Below are positions 1 to 8,618 of a stretch of DNA of 64,000 nucleotides, piece by piece. How positions within the stretch are numbered: position 1 is the stretch's first letter; each line of letters opens with the position of its first letter. This DNA is from an uncultured Verrucomicrobiae bacterium. Its GTDB lineage: Bacteria; Verrucomicrobiota; Verrucomicrobiia; Limisphaerales; UBA1100. The notes beneath the pieces were generated by a model. The model was not told the DNA's origin, searched no databases, and saw only the letters and a program-made list of their open reading frames with translations. The position numbers and the translations under genes were made by a program. The stretch covers positions 62,001-126,000 of the forward strand of contig CALKBX010000003.1 in the NCBI GenBank assembly GCA_937775205.1, read 5' to 3'.

Positions 1-1
1 T

Positions 2-931
2 GAGTACCACCAACTTTTCCCCAACGACATCAACGGCTTCGGTTGTGTGACCGGCAAACCGGTTTCGATGGGCGGCATCCTCGGGCGCACGGAGGCTACC
101 GGACGCGGCGTGCAATTTGGGTTGCGCGAATTTTTCCGGCATCCGCACGATGTGAAATCCGCCGGGCTCACCGGCGATCTCGGCGGCAAAACGATGGTCG
201 TCCAAGGCCTCGGCAACGTGGGCTATCACGCCTCAAAATTTTTCAGCGAAGAGGATGGCGTGAAAATCACCGCCGTCATCGAACGCGACGGCGCAGTCAT
301 CAATGACGACGGCCTCGACATTGAGGCGCTCTATCAACACAAGCTCGACACCGGCGGCGTCAAAGGGTTTTCCGGCGCGCAACACATCGAAGACGGCGCG
401 CCGGTTTTGGAAAAAGAATGCGACATCCTTTTGCCGGCCGCGATGGAAGGCCAAATCACCCGCAAAAACGCCGATCGCATTCAAGCCAAAATCATCGCCG
501 AAGCCGCCAATGGCCCCGTTACCTTTAATGCCGATCAAACTCTCCGCGAACGCGGCGTGGTCATTATTCCTGATGCATTCCTGAATGCCGGTGGTGTGAC
601 GGTCTCCTATTTTGAGTGGATCAAAAACCTCTCACATATTCGTTTTGGCCGAATGGAACGCCGCTACGAAGAAGCCAAAGGCCGCGCGCTCGTTGAAGCC
701 ATCGAGGAAGCCGTTGGCAAAAAAGTCAGCGACAGCATCACCCAACGCCTCATCCAAGGCGCTGACGAACTCACCCTCGTCCGCTCCGGCCTCGATGACA
801 CCATGCGCGAATCGTACAATATGATTGCGGAAATTTATCGCACCCGCGATAACGTGGAAGACCTCCGCACCGCCGCCTTCGTCCTCGCCATCGAAAAAAT
901 CGCTAACTGCTACAGCAGTATGGAGCTTTAG
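2..931 (+). CDS. gdhA: Glutamate dehydrogenase, C-terminal part (cut by window edge)
   Basis: NAD(P)-dependent glutamate dehydrogenase, which interconverts glutamate and 2-oxoglutarate plus ammonia in the cytoplasm. The reading frame is open from base 2, so the start lies outside the window; about 309 residues are visible. The first part carries the family signature TGKPVSMGG...GRTEATGRGV, at the junction to the nucleotide domain. A Rossmann motif GLGNVG follows at about nucleotides 206-223. The end (NAGGVTVSYFEW, later EIYRTR) is typical of the Glu/Leu/Phe/Val dehydrogenase family. It converges on the PQQ-propeller gene, 19 bases away. The family is certain; NAD versus NADP preference cannot be told from this part. 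Confidence 0.95.
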   Translation, partial: EYHQLFPNDINGFGCVTGKPVSMGGILGRTEATGRGVQFGLREFFRHPHDVKSAGLTGDLGGKTMVVQGLGNVGYHASKFFSEEDGVKITAVIERDGAVINDDGLDIEALYQHKLDTGGVKGFSGAQHIEDGAPVLEKECDILLPAAMEGQITRKNADRIQAKIIAEAANGPVTFNADQTLRERGVVIIPDAFLNAGGVTVSYFEWIKNLSHIRFGRMERRYEEAKGRALVEAIEEAVGKKVSDSITQRLIQGADELTLVRSGLDDTMRESYNMIAEIYRTRDNVEDLRTAAFVLAIEKIANCYSSMEL

Positions 932-950
932 TTAAGCGGATTGCCCGGAA

Positions 951-2165
951 CTATTTCTGGAATCTCCAAAGATGCCCGGCGGTGCGGATGAATAGCGCCC
1001 CATCGGCGACCGCGGGTGAGGCGAGTGTACGTTCGCCAAGATCGTTTTTTGCGAGGACTCTGAATTTTCTTCCCTCTTCCAACACCGTCACCACACCGGC
1101 TTCGTTGGAGAAATACAATTTGCCGTCGGCGTAAATGGGAGAGGCCGAGTGGCCGCCGCCCAATCGTTCGGTCCAAATCACTTTACCCGTTTTGGCCTCC
1201 ACGCAACTGGCGATGCCGCCATCGGATACCATATAAAGCTCGTCCCCCACCAGCAACATGCTTGGCGTGTGCGGCGCGCCTTTGGCCAACGTCCATCCCG
1301 CATGCGATTCCGTCACGTCACCTTTGCCGCCGAGCTTTACCGCGATTGCCGTGGCGCGATCAAAGCCGGAACTGAAATACACCATCCCGTGTCCCACGAC
1401 CGGTCGCGGAATCACCGAGTAACCGCTGAAAGTGGCCTTCCAAATTTCCCGGCCGGTATCCGGGTCATACGCGCCAATCATATCGCTGCCCGGTAGTAAC
1501 ACTTGCGCGCCCGTGCGCAGCACCAATGGCGTGCTGAAGGAAAACTTTCGCTTTGCATTCCCACTACGGTTTATCCGCCAAACCTTCTTTCCATGCTTCG
1601 CATCAAGCGCCATCACAAACGGATCACGTGAACCATCGCAGCTAAAAATCAACTTGCCATTTACCAACACCGGCGTGCCGCCATTGCCGTGTACGGATGA
1701 ATATTTTATTGTCTCGTTTTTCCATATGATCTTTCCTTGAAGATCGAGGCAAGCGGTGCCCATATGGCCAAAGTGAACATAAATACGATCACCGTTCACA
1801 ATCGGGGTGGGACTGGCTTGGCTGTTTTTGCGATGCGTGCGTGAAGGTTTAGCCACACTGATGATTGGACGATTCCACACGAGTTGACCGGTCGCCGCAT
1901 CGAGGCAAAGTGAGTTTAGCGAAAAGCCGGCCCCATGACTGATGGCGGTTGTAAGGTAAATGCGGCTCTTCACAATCACCGGCGAACTCCAGCCCGCGCC
2001 CGGTACGGTGACCTTCCATTTGAGGTTTTTATCAGGGCCAAATTGCGCAGGAAGTTTGGCAGCTAATGCGTGCCCTTGCGCGCCGGGGCCGCGAAATTCC
2101 GGCCAATCTGCGGTGAAGGCGGACAGTGCGAAAATGGAAAGGGAAAATGTGAAAATACGTTTCAT
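951..2165 (-). CDS. Secreted PQQ-like beta-propeller protein
   Basis: A 404-residue exported protein of the PQQ-binding-like (BamB/WD40-like) propeller superfamily. I chose ATG 2165 because it begins a clean signal peptide (MKRIFTFSLSIFALSAFTA) followed by the motif DWPEFRGP, which typifies this family in Planctomycetota and Verrucomicrobiota. An upstream in-frame start at 2201 would put 12 polar residues before the signal. Repeated blade motifs are visible (LDAATGQLVWNR, DLQGKIIWKNE, YDPDTGREIWKA, VEAKTGKVIWTE). There is no dehydrogenase catalytic signature, so it is probably a binding or scaffold propeller; substrate unknown. It converges on gdhA and is divergent from the sugar kinase. Confidence 0.85.
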   Translation of the reverse strand: MKRIFTFSLSIFALSAFTADWPEFRGPGAQGHALAAKLPAQFGPDKNLKWKVTVPGAGWSSPVIVKSRIYLTTAISHGAGFSLNSLCLDAATGQLVWNRPIISVAKPSRTHRKNSQASPTPIVNGDRIYVHFGHMGTACLDLQGKIIWKNETIKYSSVHGNGGTPVLVNGKLIFSCDGSRDPFVMALDAKHGKKVWRINRSGNAKRKFSFSTPLVLRTGAQVLLPGSDMIGAYDPDTGREIWKATFSGYSVIPRPVVGHGMVYFSSGFDRATAIAVKLGGKGDVTESHAGWTLAKGAPHTPSMLLVGDELYMVSDGGIASCVEAKTGKVIWTERLGGGHSASPIYADGKLYFSNEAGVVTVLEEGRKFRVLAKNDLGERTLASPAVADGALFIRTAGHLWRFQK

Positions 2166-2263
2166 CGGCGCGATTGTGGGGGGCGGTTTGATGAGGGTCA
2201 AGGCGGAGTCTTCGGTTAAGCATTGTTTTTTGCGTGAATATTTTGCAATGTTCGCGCTTCACC

Positions 2264-3364
2264 ATGTCTGTTTTTGAAATCAAATCCGCTGATCAGTGCC
2301 GGCACGATCTTGTTGCGCTGGGGGAAATCATGCTGCGGCTCGATCCCGGCGAGGGCCGGGTGCGCACGGCGCGGCAGTTTAACGCATGGGAAGGCGGCGG
2401 CGAATACAACGTGGCGCGCGGCTTGCGGCGATGCTTCGGCTTGCGCACGGCGGTTGTTTCAGCCTTTGCCGATAATGAAGTGGGGCGCTTGGTGGAGGAT
2501 TTTATCCTGCAAGGCGGCGTGGGCGTGGACTACCTCCAATGGCGCGACTACGACGGCATCGGACGCACGGTGCGCAATGGGCTGAACTTCACCGAACGCG
2601 GCTTTGGAATTCGCGGCGCGAAAGGCGTTCCCGATCGCGGCCACACGGCGGCGGCGCAGCTCAAACGAGGCGACATCGATTGGCAGAAAATTTTTGGCGA
2701 AGACGGTGCTCGCTGGTTTCACACGGGCGGAATTTTCGCCGCACTCAGCGCCACCACTCCCGAAGTCGTCATCGAAGCCGTGCAAGCGGCCAAACAGCAC
2801 GGCACGATTGTTTCGTATGACCTCAACTACCGGCCAAGCTTGTGGAAAGGCATCGGCGGCCACGCCAAGGCGCAGGAAGTTAACCTCGAGATTGCCAAAC
2901 ACGTGGACGTGATGATCGGTAACGAAGAAGACTTCACCGCGTGCCTCGGCTTTGAGGTGGAAGGCTTGGACGAGAATATTTCTAGCATCGAAGTGGACGC
3001 ATTCAAAAAAATGATCGGTGCGGCCGTGGAAGCATTCCCGAATTTCAAGGCCACCGCTACCACATTGCGAGCCGTGCAAAGCGCCACAATAAATGACTGG
3101 GGTGCGATCTGCTGGGCGGGCGGTGAATTTTTTGAAGCCACGAATCGGAAGGGATTGGAAATTCTCGACCGCGTCGGCGGCGGCGACAGTTTCGCCAGCG
3201 GTTTGATTTATGGATTCCTCGCCACCGGCGATCCCCAACAAGCCGTAGAATACGGCGCGGCTCACGGTGCATTGGCAATGACCACCCCTGGCGACACTTC
3301 GATGGCGACTTTGGCCGAAGTGGAGCGATTGATGTCCGGCGGCGGCGCGCGAGTGCAGCGGTAG
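2264..3364 (+). CDS. PfkB-family sugar kinase (KdgK-like)
   Basis: ATP-dependent carbohydrate kinase of the ribokinase/PfkB family, 366 residues. Near the N-terminus it has LVALGEIMLRLDP and GGGEYNVARGL, the sugar-binding part. Near the C-terminus it has DRVGGGDSFASGLIYG, the PfkB signature with the catalytic Asp. The order and the FNAWEGGGEYNVA block resemble 2-keto-3-deoxygluconate kinases, but the substrate is an inference. ATG 2264 is preferred over the upstream GTG 2234. The TAG stop (3362-3364) lies inside an inverted repeat that also provides the stop of the convergent oxidoreductase. Confidence 0.85.
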   Translation: MSVFEIKSADQCRHDLVALGEIMLRLDPGEGRVRTARQFNAWEGGGEYNVARGLRRCFGLRTAVVSAFADNEVGRLVEDFILQGGVGVDYLQWRDYDGIGRTVRNGLNFTERGFGIRGAKGVPDRGHTAAAQLKRGDIDWQKIFGEDGARWFHTGGIFAALSATTPEVVIEAVQAAKQHGTIVSYDLNYRPSLWKGIGGHAKAQEVNLEIAKHVDVMIGNEEDFTACLGFEVEGLDENISSIEVDAFKKMIGAAVEAFPNFKATATTLRAVQSATINDWGAICWAGGEFFEATNRKGLEILDRVGGGDSFASGLIYGFLATGDPQQAVEYGAAHGALAMTTPGDTSMATLAEVERLMSGGGARVQR

Positions 3365-3408
3365 GGACACGCTGTGCGCGCCCGTGGACACGCGCAGCGT
3401 GTCCCTAC
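3361..3408. repeat. GTAGGG-type inverted repeat, likely bidirectional terminator
   Basis: The termini GTAGGGACACGCTG and CAGCGTGTCCCTAC are perfectly complementary over 14 bases, with a G/C-rich middle. Both convergent genes end inside it: TAG 3362-3364 on plus, and CTA 3405-3407 read as TAG on minus. A related but decayed copy lies at 21144-21191, and a variant at 43271-43322. Confidence 0.85.
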
Positions 3409-4439
3409 CGAAGCACCACAATTTCACCCGCCTCAATCGAACGCCCTGCCGCCTCGCACAATTCCACCGATCCCGCGCCATCGGCAGCGGTCACAATTTT
3501 GGGTGCGCGGCCTTCGCGGATGCAATTGGCGAAGTAGGCGATTTGGCCGGCGTAGCCATCGGGGGCATCGAGCTTGATCGTCTCCGGCTCCTTGTCTTGC
3601 CCGAAAATTTTCAGGCAATCTTCCTCGCGCGTGTTGTCAAAATCTACTGTGGCGCGTTCAAAGTTTACGGTGTATTCCATGCTGAAGTCGAAGCCTTCGG
3701 CCATCGCCCAACTGCCTTCGGCGGACACCGCTGCGCCGCAGTCCACTGTGTACTGTGCCAGCACGTGATCGATCTCGCCGCTGACTTTCGAGTGCCCTTG
3801 CGCGTAAATGGAGTTAGGTTCTCCAAAACAGAAGCGCACAAAATCCGCATCGTGAATGTGCAAATCCAACAACGCGCCGCCGGATTTTTTGCCATCGAGA
3901 AATGTGGATTGCCCCCAAGCCGGAGCCGATGCCACGCGGCGAAAGCGCGCGCTCAAAACGCGACCATATCGGCCATCGTCAATCGCCTCTTTTACCCAAA
4001 CCCATTCCGGCCAAAAACGCAGGCACATCGCGGGCATAAAATAACCTTTGGCGTTCTTGGCTGCCTCGGCGATTTCGCGTGCTTCTTCGCCGGTGCGGGC
4101 CATTGGTTTTTCGCAGAGCACGTGCTTGTCAGAAGTCAACGCGGCGAGGGCTTGTTCGCGATGCAGAAAAGTGGGCGTGGTGAGGTCGATGAGATCAATG
4201 GAATCATCGGCAAGCAATTCGTCGAGGCTCCGATACGTGGTGATGTGGGTCATATCGAGCTTCACTGGCTCATCGCTGCCCACATTACCGTGCACATCGG
4301 AAAAATCCCCATCGAGATGCCGTCCGCTCGGATTGCAAAGTGCGGCAATTTCCACGCCCTCAACTTGTTGGTACGCGCGAATATGCGCCACCGCCATAAA
4401 TCCCGTGCCCACAATTCCAACCCGAATTTTTTCCATCAT
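3405..4439 (-). CDS. Gfo/Idh/MocA-family oxidoreductase
   Basis: NAD(P)-dependent sugar-type dehydrogenase, about 344 residues. The N-terminal Rossmann motif is VGIVGTGFMAVAHIRAY, and CEKPMAR follows at the usual place for the lysine of the EKP motif. The C-terminal half is the alpha/beta MocA substrate domain. The longest frame reaches back to 4532, but that extension overlaps the upstream glycosyltransferase and lacks family sequence. The tandem ATGs 4439 and 4436 are better, leaving 2 bases after the upstream stop and implying translational coupling. Substrate is not predictable; the neighbours suggest sugar metabolism. Confidence 0.85.
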   Translation of the reverse strand: MMEKIRVGIVGTGFMAVAHIRAYQQVEGVEIAALCNPSGRHLDGDFSDVHGNVGSDEPVKLDMTHITTYRSLDELLADDSIDLIDLTTPTFLHREQALAALTSDKHVLCEKPMARTGEEAREIAEAAKNAKGYFMPAMCLRFWPEWVWVKEAIDDGRYGRVLSARFRRVASAPAWGQSTFLDGKKSGGALLDLHIHDADFVRFCFGEPNSIYAQGHSKVSGEIDHVLAQYTVDCGAAVSAEGSWAMAEGFDFSMEYTVNFERATVDFDNTREEDCLKIFGQDKEPETIKLDAPDGYAGQIAYFANCIREGRAPKIVTAADGAGSVELCEAAGRSIEAGEIVVLR

Positions 4440-4441
4440 AA

Positions 4442-5182
4442 TTATCCCTGTTTCTTTTTTGGCCAACGCCGCAAACCGTGCTGGAACCACAGCCGCCACA
4501 CCATCCACACTGCTTCCCACGCGATGTGCCACGACATTTTTGAGGTGCCCTCGATGCGCTCGGTGAAGACAATGTTTTGTTCCGCCACGCGGAGGCCTTG
4601 CCGCCAGATTTTGTGGGTCATTTCAATTTGGAAACTGTAGCCATTGGAGCGCACGGCGGCGAGATCCACGCTTTCGAGCGCGTGCCGACGGAAACATTTG
4701 TAGCCGCCGGTGGGATCGCTGAAGGGCATGCCGGTGATCCACTTCACATATTTGGCCGCGCCGAGGCTCAGTATCAACCGCCGCAACGGCCAGTTGTTCA
4801 CGCGAATGCCGCCGCGATAGCGCGTGCCCAAAACAAGGTCGGCCTCGCTCGTCATCTTGAGGAAACGCGGGATGTCATTGGGGTCATGCGAAAAATCACC
4901 GTCCATTTCAAAAACGAATTCATAGTCGTGTTCCAATGCCCACTCGAAGCCCGCGCAGTAGGCACGGCCGAGGCCGTTTTTTTGTTGGCGATGGAGTACG
5001 TTAACGAAATTGTATTTGGCGGCCAGCTCGTCGGCCAATTCGCCCGTGCCGTCGGGGGAGCTGTCGTCCACCACCAGCAAGTCCACCGATAATTTTGCGA
5101 GTGCCTCCACAATGCCGAGGAGGTTGTCGCGCTCATTGTACGTGGGCACAATGACAAGAGTTGGATGGACGTCGTCCGGCAC
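4442..5182 (-). CDS. GT2 polyprenol-phosphate mannosyltransferase-like glycosyltransferase
   Basis: Family 2 glycosyltransferase of 246 residues, of the dolichol/polyprenol-monophosphate mannose synthase type. It would move a sugar from a nucleotide donor to a lipid phosphate at the inner membrane. Visible motifs are VIVPTYNERDNL at the start, VVDDSSPDGTG for donor binding, and FEMDGDFSHDP with the metal-binding DxD. It lacks the C-terminal membrane segments found in some relatives, as is usual for the short DPM1-like form. The start is GTG 5182. It forms a two-gene unit with the MocA oxidoreductase. Confidence 0.85.
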   Translation of the reverse strand: MPDDVHPTLVIVPTYNERDNLLGIVEALAKLSVDLLVVDDSSPDGTGELADELAAKYNFVNVLHRQQKNGLGRAYCAGFEWALEHDYEFVFEMDGDFSHDPNDIPRFLKMTSEADLVLGTRYRGGIRVNNWPLRRLILSLGAAKYVKWITGMPFSDPTGGYKCFRRHALESVDLAAVRSNGYSFQIEMTHKIWRQGLRVAEQNIVFTERIEGTSKMSWHIAWEAVWMVWRLWFQHGLRRWPKKKQG

Positions 5183-5225
5183 GCCTCAGAATTGCGGGCG
5201 AAGGGGGGACGGGGCAAGTTATTTT

Positions 5226-5386
5226 ACACTGATAGGCAGGATGGACAGGATGGGATTCTGAAATGGGAGGGCGAAGCCGTTCTGGAATTTTTCCGGCGCG
5301 CGTCCCGCGCACCACGGCTCAGCAGAAGCTTCGCCCTCCCGCTTTTGCTGGGAATTCATCCTGAATATCATGAACATCTGTGTTCA
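5226..5386. repeat. Composite intergenic repeat (nested inverted repeats)
   Basis: An inner pair GGGAGGGCGAAGC (5265-5277) and GCTTCGCCCTCCC (5328-5340) is perfectly complementary over 13 bases. It is flanked by AGGATGGACAGGATGGG on the left and by ATCCTGAATATCATGAAC plus ATCTGTGTTC on the right, ending against the glycosylase stop. The right flank is the same sequence family as the repeat at 22854-22914. It looks like one repeat interrupted by another. Confidence 0.7.
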
Positions 5387-6046
5387 TTCCCTTGGCAACA
5401 ATCTCTTCAACGGGCAATCATCGCAGTTGGGATTGCGGGGTTTGCAGTAGCGGCTGCCAATGACGACGAGTTGGGCGTGGTAGTCCCGCCAATAATCGAG
5501 TTTGTCCGCGCCGCGTTTTTGGCTCAACGAATTCGTGCAGAGTGTTTGCAGCGCATCATAACCGTCATTGGCGTCGCACCAATCGTGCCGCTCGAAAATG
5601 CGCTTCGTGTAGGCATCGATGACAAAACTTTGATGACCTCCAGCGTAGAGCAACATGCTGTCGGCTGTTTCGGGGCCGATGCCGTTGATGGCGAGCAGGC
5701 GTTCACGAACCGTTGCGGTGTCGCCCTTAAAAAATCGCTTGAGACTTGCGCCGTGTTGTTCGACGACGATGTCGACAAAGTTGCGCAGGCGCTTGGCTTT
5801 GATGTTGAAGTAACCGGACGGCCGAATGAGTTGCGCGAGTTTGCTGTGGGTGAGGGCGTGGATTTTTTTTGGTGTTAAAACGCGTGCCGCTTTGAGGTTG
5901 GTGATGGCAAGCTCCACATTTTCCCACGAAGTGTTTTGCGTAAGAATGGCGCCGACGCAAATTTCAAAAGGGGAATCCGCCGGCCACCACTGAAGATGTC
6001 CGTGTGCGCGGTGCATCAGGCGATACGCTTGGCGGAGGGGAGGCAT
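5384..6046 (-). CDS. Endonuclease III-related HhH-GPD DNA glycosylase
   Basis: A 220-residue base-excision repair protein of the HhH-GPD superfamily, closest to the endonuclease III-related group (COG2231 type). The family core ILTQNTSWENVE is at about residue 34, the helix-hairpin-helix GIGPETADSMLLY in the middle, and VIDAYTKRI carries the catalytic Asp. The lysine that gives EndoIII its lyase activity (GRKTA) is replaced by GPETA, suggesting a monofunctional glycosylase. The C-terminal cluster motif is CX6CX2C, but Leu stands where the fourth Cys is expected. Target base unknown. Confidence 0.85.
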   Translation of the reverse strand: MPPLRQAYRLMHRAHGHLQWWPADSPFEICVGAILTQNTSWENVELAITNLKAARVLTPKKIHALTHSKLAQLIRPSGYFNIKAKRLRNFVDIVVEQHGASLKRFFKGDTATVRERLLAINGIGPETADSMLLYAGGHQSFVIDAYTKRIFERHDWCDANDGYDALQTLCTNSLSQKRGADKLDYWRDYHAQLVVIGSRYCKPRNPNCDDCPLKRLLPRE

Positions 6047-6072
6047 GGCGGCAGAAATCCGTGTCTGGATTT

Positions 6073-7476
6073 TTATGCGAGCAGTTTTTGGCAGGCGGTT
6101 TGCAGGCGCTTCATTTGGGCGGCGGTTTTAGTTTCGAGGTAGCAGCGGATGACAGGCTCGGTGCCGCTGGCGCGGAAGGCGACCCATTCGTTGTTGGGAA
6201 GGAGGAATTTGTAGCCGTCGGTGGTGATGAATTTTTCGACAGGCACATCGCCGATTTTATCCAAGCCTTTGGCGAGGCGTTTTAGGAGGGTGGCTTTTTG
6301 CTCGGGATTGATTTGGATGTCGATGCGGTCGGTGAAAAATTTGCCGATTTGTTTTTCGAGGAGCTTCAGGATTTGACCGAGGGATTTTTTTTCAACGGCG
6401 ACCAGTTCGGCCATTAAGAGACAGGCGAGAATACCGTCTTTTTCGGGCACGTGACCCTTGACGCTGAGGCCGCCGCTTTCTTCGCCGCCGACGATGATGG
6501 GCTCGGATTCCATCAGGGCACCGATGTATTTGAAGCCAACGGGGGTTTCGTGGAGGGGCACGCCAAGATGTGCGGCGATGGCGTCGAGCATGTGGCTGGT
6601 GGGCACGGTGCGCACGGCGGCTCCGGTCCAGCGGCGATTCTTTTTGAGATGGTAAAGAGTGAGCGCGAGGATTTGGTTGGGCGTGAGCCAAGTGCCGTCG
6701 CGGTCGACGATGCCAAAGCGATCGGCATCGCCATCGAGGCCGAGGGCGATTTGGGCTTTGCCGGATTTCACGCAGGCAGCGGCATCAGCCATCCCTTCAG
6801 CGCTGGGCTCGGGCGGTTGGCCGCCAAAAAGAGGATTGGGGTGTTGATGGAAGCGGGTGACTTTTACACCGGCTTCTTCCAGTAAAATATCAAGGTAACC
6901 GCGACCGGCGCCGTACATGAGTTCGACGGCGATTTTCATCTTTGCTTTTTTGATGGCATCGAAGTCGACGAGTTGGCGGAGGCGGCGGAAATATGCGGGG
7001 CGCGGATCAATTTCTTTACACTCAAAGGTGCCGATGACGGAGGCGTCAAAAGTCCATTTTTCTTTTTGGCGGCGGGCGATGTTTTTTTCGACTGCGCGGG
7101 TGGCTTCCATGGTGGCGGGCGCGCCGTTGGCGAGGGAAAATTTCAGGCCCTGCCATTCGGCGGGGTTATGGCTGGCGGTGAGGTTGATGCCGGCGGCGGC
7201 TTTGCGCGTGCGGATGGCGTGGCTGATAACGGGCGTGGGGGTGTCGCGATCGCAGAGCAGGGGAGTGAGGCCGTTGGCGGCGAGGACTTCGGCGGCGGCC
7301 AGCGCGAAGTCGCGGCCAAGGAAGCGGGCGTCGTGGCCGATGATGACGGTTGAGGACTTGGGTTTTTTTAAGTAATCGGCGATGCCTTGGGTGGCGAGGC
7401 GGACTCGGTCGAAGGTGAAGTCGCGGGCGATGAGGCCGCGCCAGCCGGAGGTGCCAAACTGGATGGGGTCGGCCAT
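6073..7476 (-). CDS. Phosphoglucomutase/phosphomannomutase
   Basis: Alpha-D-phosphohexomutase of 467 residues, interconverting hexose 1- and 6-phosphates. All four active-site loops are visible: the phosphoserine loop TASHNP, the metal loop DGDADR, the sugar loop GGEESGG, and the phosphate loop RASGTEPVIR near the C-terminus. The FGTSGWRG start is typical of the PGM/PMM group. Glucose versus mannose preference cannot be decided. It lies 6 bases downstream of nuoA on the same strand; glgC, a possible partner for glucose 1-phosphate use, is 21 kb away. Confidence 0.92.
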   Translation of the reverse strand: MADPIQFGTSGWRGLIARDFTFDRVRLATQGIADYLKKPKSSTVIIGHDARFLGRDFALAAAEVLAANGLTPLLCDRDTPTPVISHAIRTRKAAAGINLTASHNPAEWQGLKFSLANGAPATMEATRAVEKNIARRQKEKWTFDASVIGTFECKEIDPRPAYFRRLRQLVDFDAIKKAKMKIAVELMYGAGRGYLDILLEEAGVKVTRFHQHPNPLFGGQPPEPSAEGMADAAACVKSGKAQIALGLDGDADRFGIVDRDGTWLTPNQILALTLYHLKKNRRWTGAAVRTVPTSHMLDAIAAHLGVPLHETPVGFKYIGALMESEPIIVGGEESGGLSVKGHVPEKDGILACLLMAELVAVEKKSLGQILKLLEKQIGKFFTDRIDIQINPEQKATLLKRLAKGLDKIGDVPVEKFITTDGYKFLLPNNEWVAFRASGTEPVIRCYLETKTAAQMKRLQTACQKLLA

Positions 7477-7482
7477 TCGGGG

Positions 7483-7866
7483 TTATCGCTTCCAGTCGAA
7501 GGCTTTTTGCTTCACGGCGTAAATGTAGCCAACAAGCAGGATGCCGAGGAAAGAAATCATGGAGCCAAAAATGAGGGGGGCATTTGTCGCGAGCATATCT
7601 TTATAAACCACAGCCCACGGGAAGAGGAAAATCACTTCGATGTCGAACAGGATGAAGAGCATCGCCACGAGATAAAACTTAACCGACATGCGCGGTGCGC
7701 CTTCGCCTTCGGCGGGCATGCCGCATTCGTAGGGGGTATCCTTGGTGGGATTGGTGTTGGCGCGTTTGCCGATGAGCTTGGAGAGAATGAGGTTGCCGCC
7801 GGCAAAGGCCATGGCCACGCCCAGCAAAATCAGCACCGGAAGGTATTGTTGGATTTGCCCGTCCAC
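7483..7866 (-). CDS. nuoA: NADH-quinone oxidoreductase subunit A
   Basis: Small membrane subunit of complex I, about 127 residues from GTG 7866. It shows three hydrophobic helices (YLPVLILLGVAMAFAGG, VKFYLVAMLFILFDIEVIFL, and a third with ISFLGILLVGYIYAV). The conserved loop Y-E-C-G between helices 1 and 2 and the acidic FDIEVIFLFPW in helix 2 identify NuoA. The open frame continues upstream to 8448 but is not NuoA-like there and overlaps the divergent gene. No clear Shine-Dalgarno precedes GTG 7866, so the exact start is uncertain. No nuoB or other nuo gene follows; the phosphohexomutase does. Confidence 0.9.
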   Translation of the reverse strand: MDGQIQQYLPVLILLGVAMAFAGGNLILSKLIGKRANTNPTKDTPYECGMPAEGEGAPRMSVKFYLVAMLFILFDIEVIFLFPWAVVYKDMLATNAPLIFGSMISFLGILLVGYIYAVKQKAFDWKR

Positions 7867-7927
7867 GGGGGGGATTTGTAGGCGCGGCGCGGCTTGGCGT
7901 CCAGCGTAAAGCAATTGGGCTTGCGTT

Positions 7928-8618
7928 TTGGCTGGAAATTCCCAACATTCGCCGCCCGTGGAACCCGCAGAAACACATCCGGACCGACTCATTGATTTTT
8001 GGGAATGGTTGGTCGAAAACAGCACGCAAGTGATTTTGGCTATCATCATCATCATTGGCGCGGTGTTGATCGTGCACACCCAACGCCTCAACACACAACT
8101 GGCCGAGGAAGCAGCGGGCGAGGATGTGTTGGCGGCGATGGACAATCGGTTTTCTACGGACGAAGTGAATCCGAACGCGACGGCTTCGGGGCGATTTGCC
8201 AAAGTGGTGCTAAACCACCCCGGCACCGCCGGCGCAAGCAACGCAAAATTTTTGCAAGCGAGCGCGTTGTTTGATGAGGGGAAATTCATGGAGGCCGATG
8301 CAGCCTTTGCCGCATACGCCTCGGAAAATCTGCTTAGCCCATTGCTCGCCGCCGCGGCTTTGGGGCAGGCGGCGTCCGAAGGCTTCACTGAACGATTCCG
8401 GCGCAGCAGCAGCGTACGAAGCGGTGCGCAATCAACATGCCGGCACACCGGAGGCGGCGCAGGCTACTCTCGCTCTGGGCCGCATGGCGATGGACGTGAA
8501 GGATACGTCCAAGGCGCGCGAATTTTTCACAGCCGTTTCCACTAACCGCGCCTCACAATATTGGGCTTCCATTGCCGGCGAATTGTTGAGGCAAATGGCC
8601 CCCGTCGAGGGCCAATAA
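7928..8618 (+). CDS. YfgM-like membrane-anchored TPR protein, frameshifted
   Basis: A protein of about 229 residues with a short cytoplasmic N-terminus, one membrane helix (VILAIIIIIGAVLIV, about residues 34-48) and a helical TPR-like outer part, resembling YfgM/TPR_21 proteins. The frame from TTG 7928 is good to about 8380 (LSPLLAAAALGQAASE). The matching continuation (GAAAAYEAVRNQ to the end ELLRQMAPVEGQ) is in the next frame and stops at 8618. One extra base near 8381 would explain this. Either a sequencing or assembly indel, or a real pseudogene. It is divergent from nuoA, with a short shared promoter region. Confidence 0.65.

Noticed and set aside
3384..4640. Open frame of 418 codons on plus over the MocA oxidoreductase
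   Set aside because: Antisense to a gene with clear Rossmann and EKP motifs; no homology recognised.
7867..8448. N-terminal extension of nuoA
   Set aside because: It lacks NuoA similarity and overlaps the divergent TPR gene; a GTG start at 7866 gives normal NuoA length.
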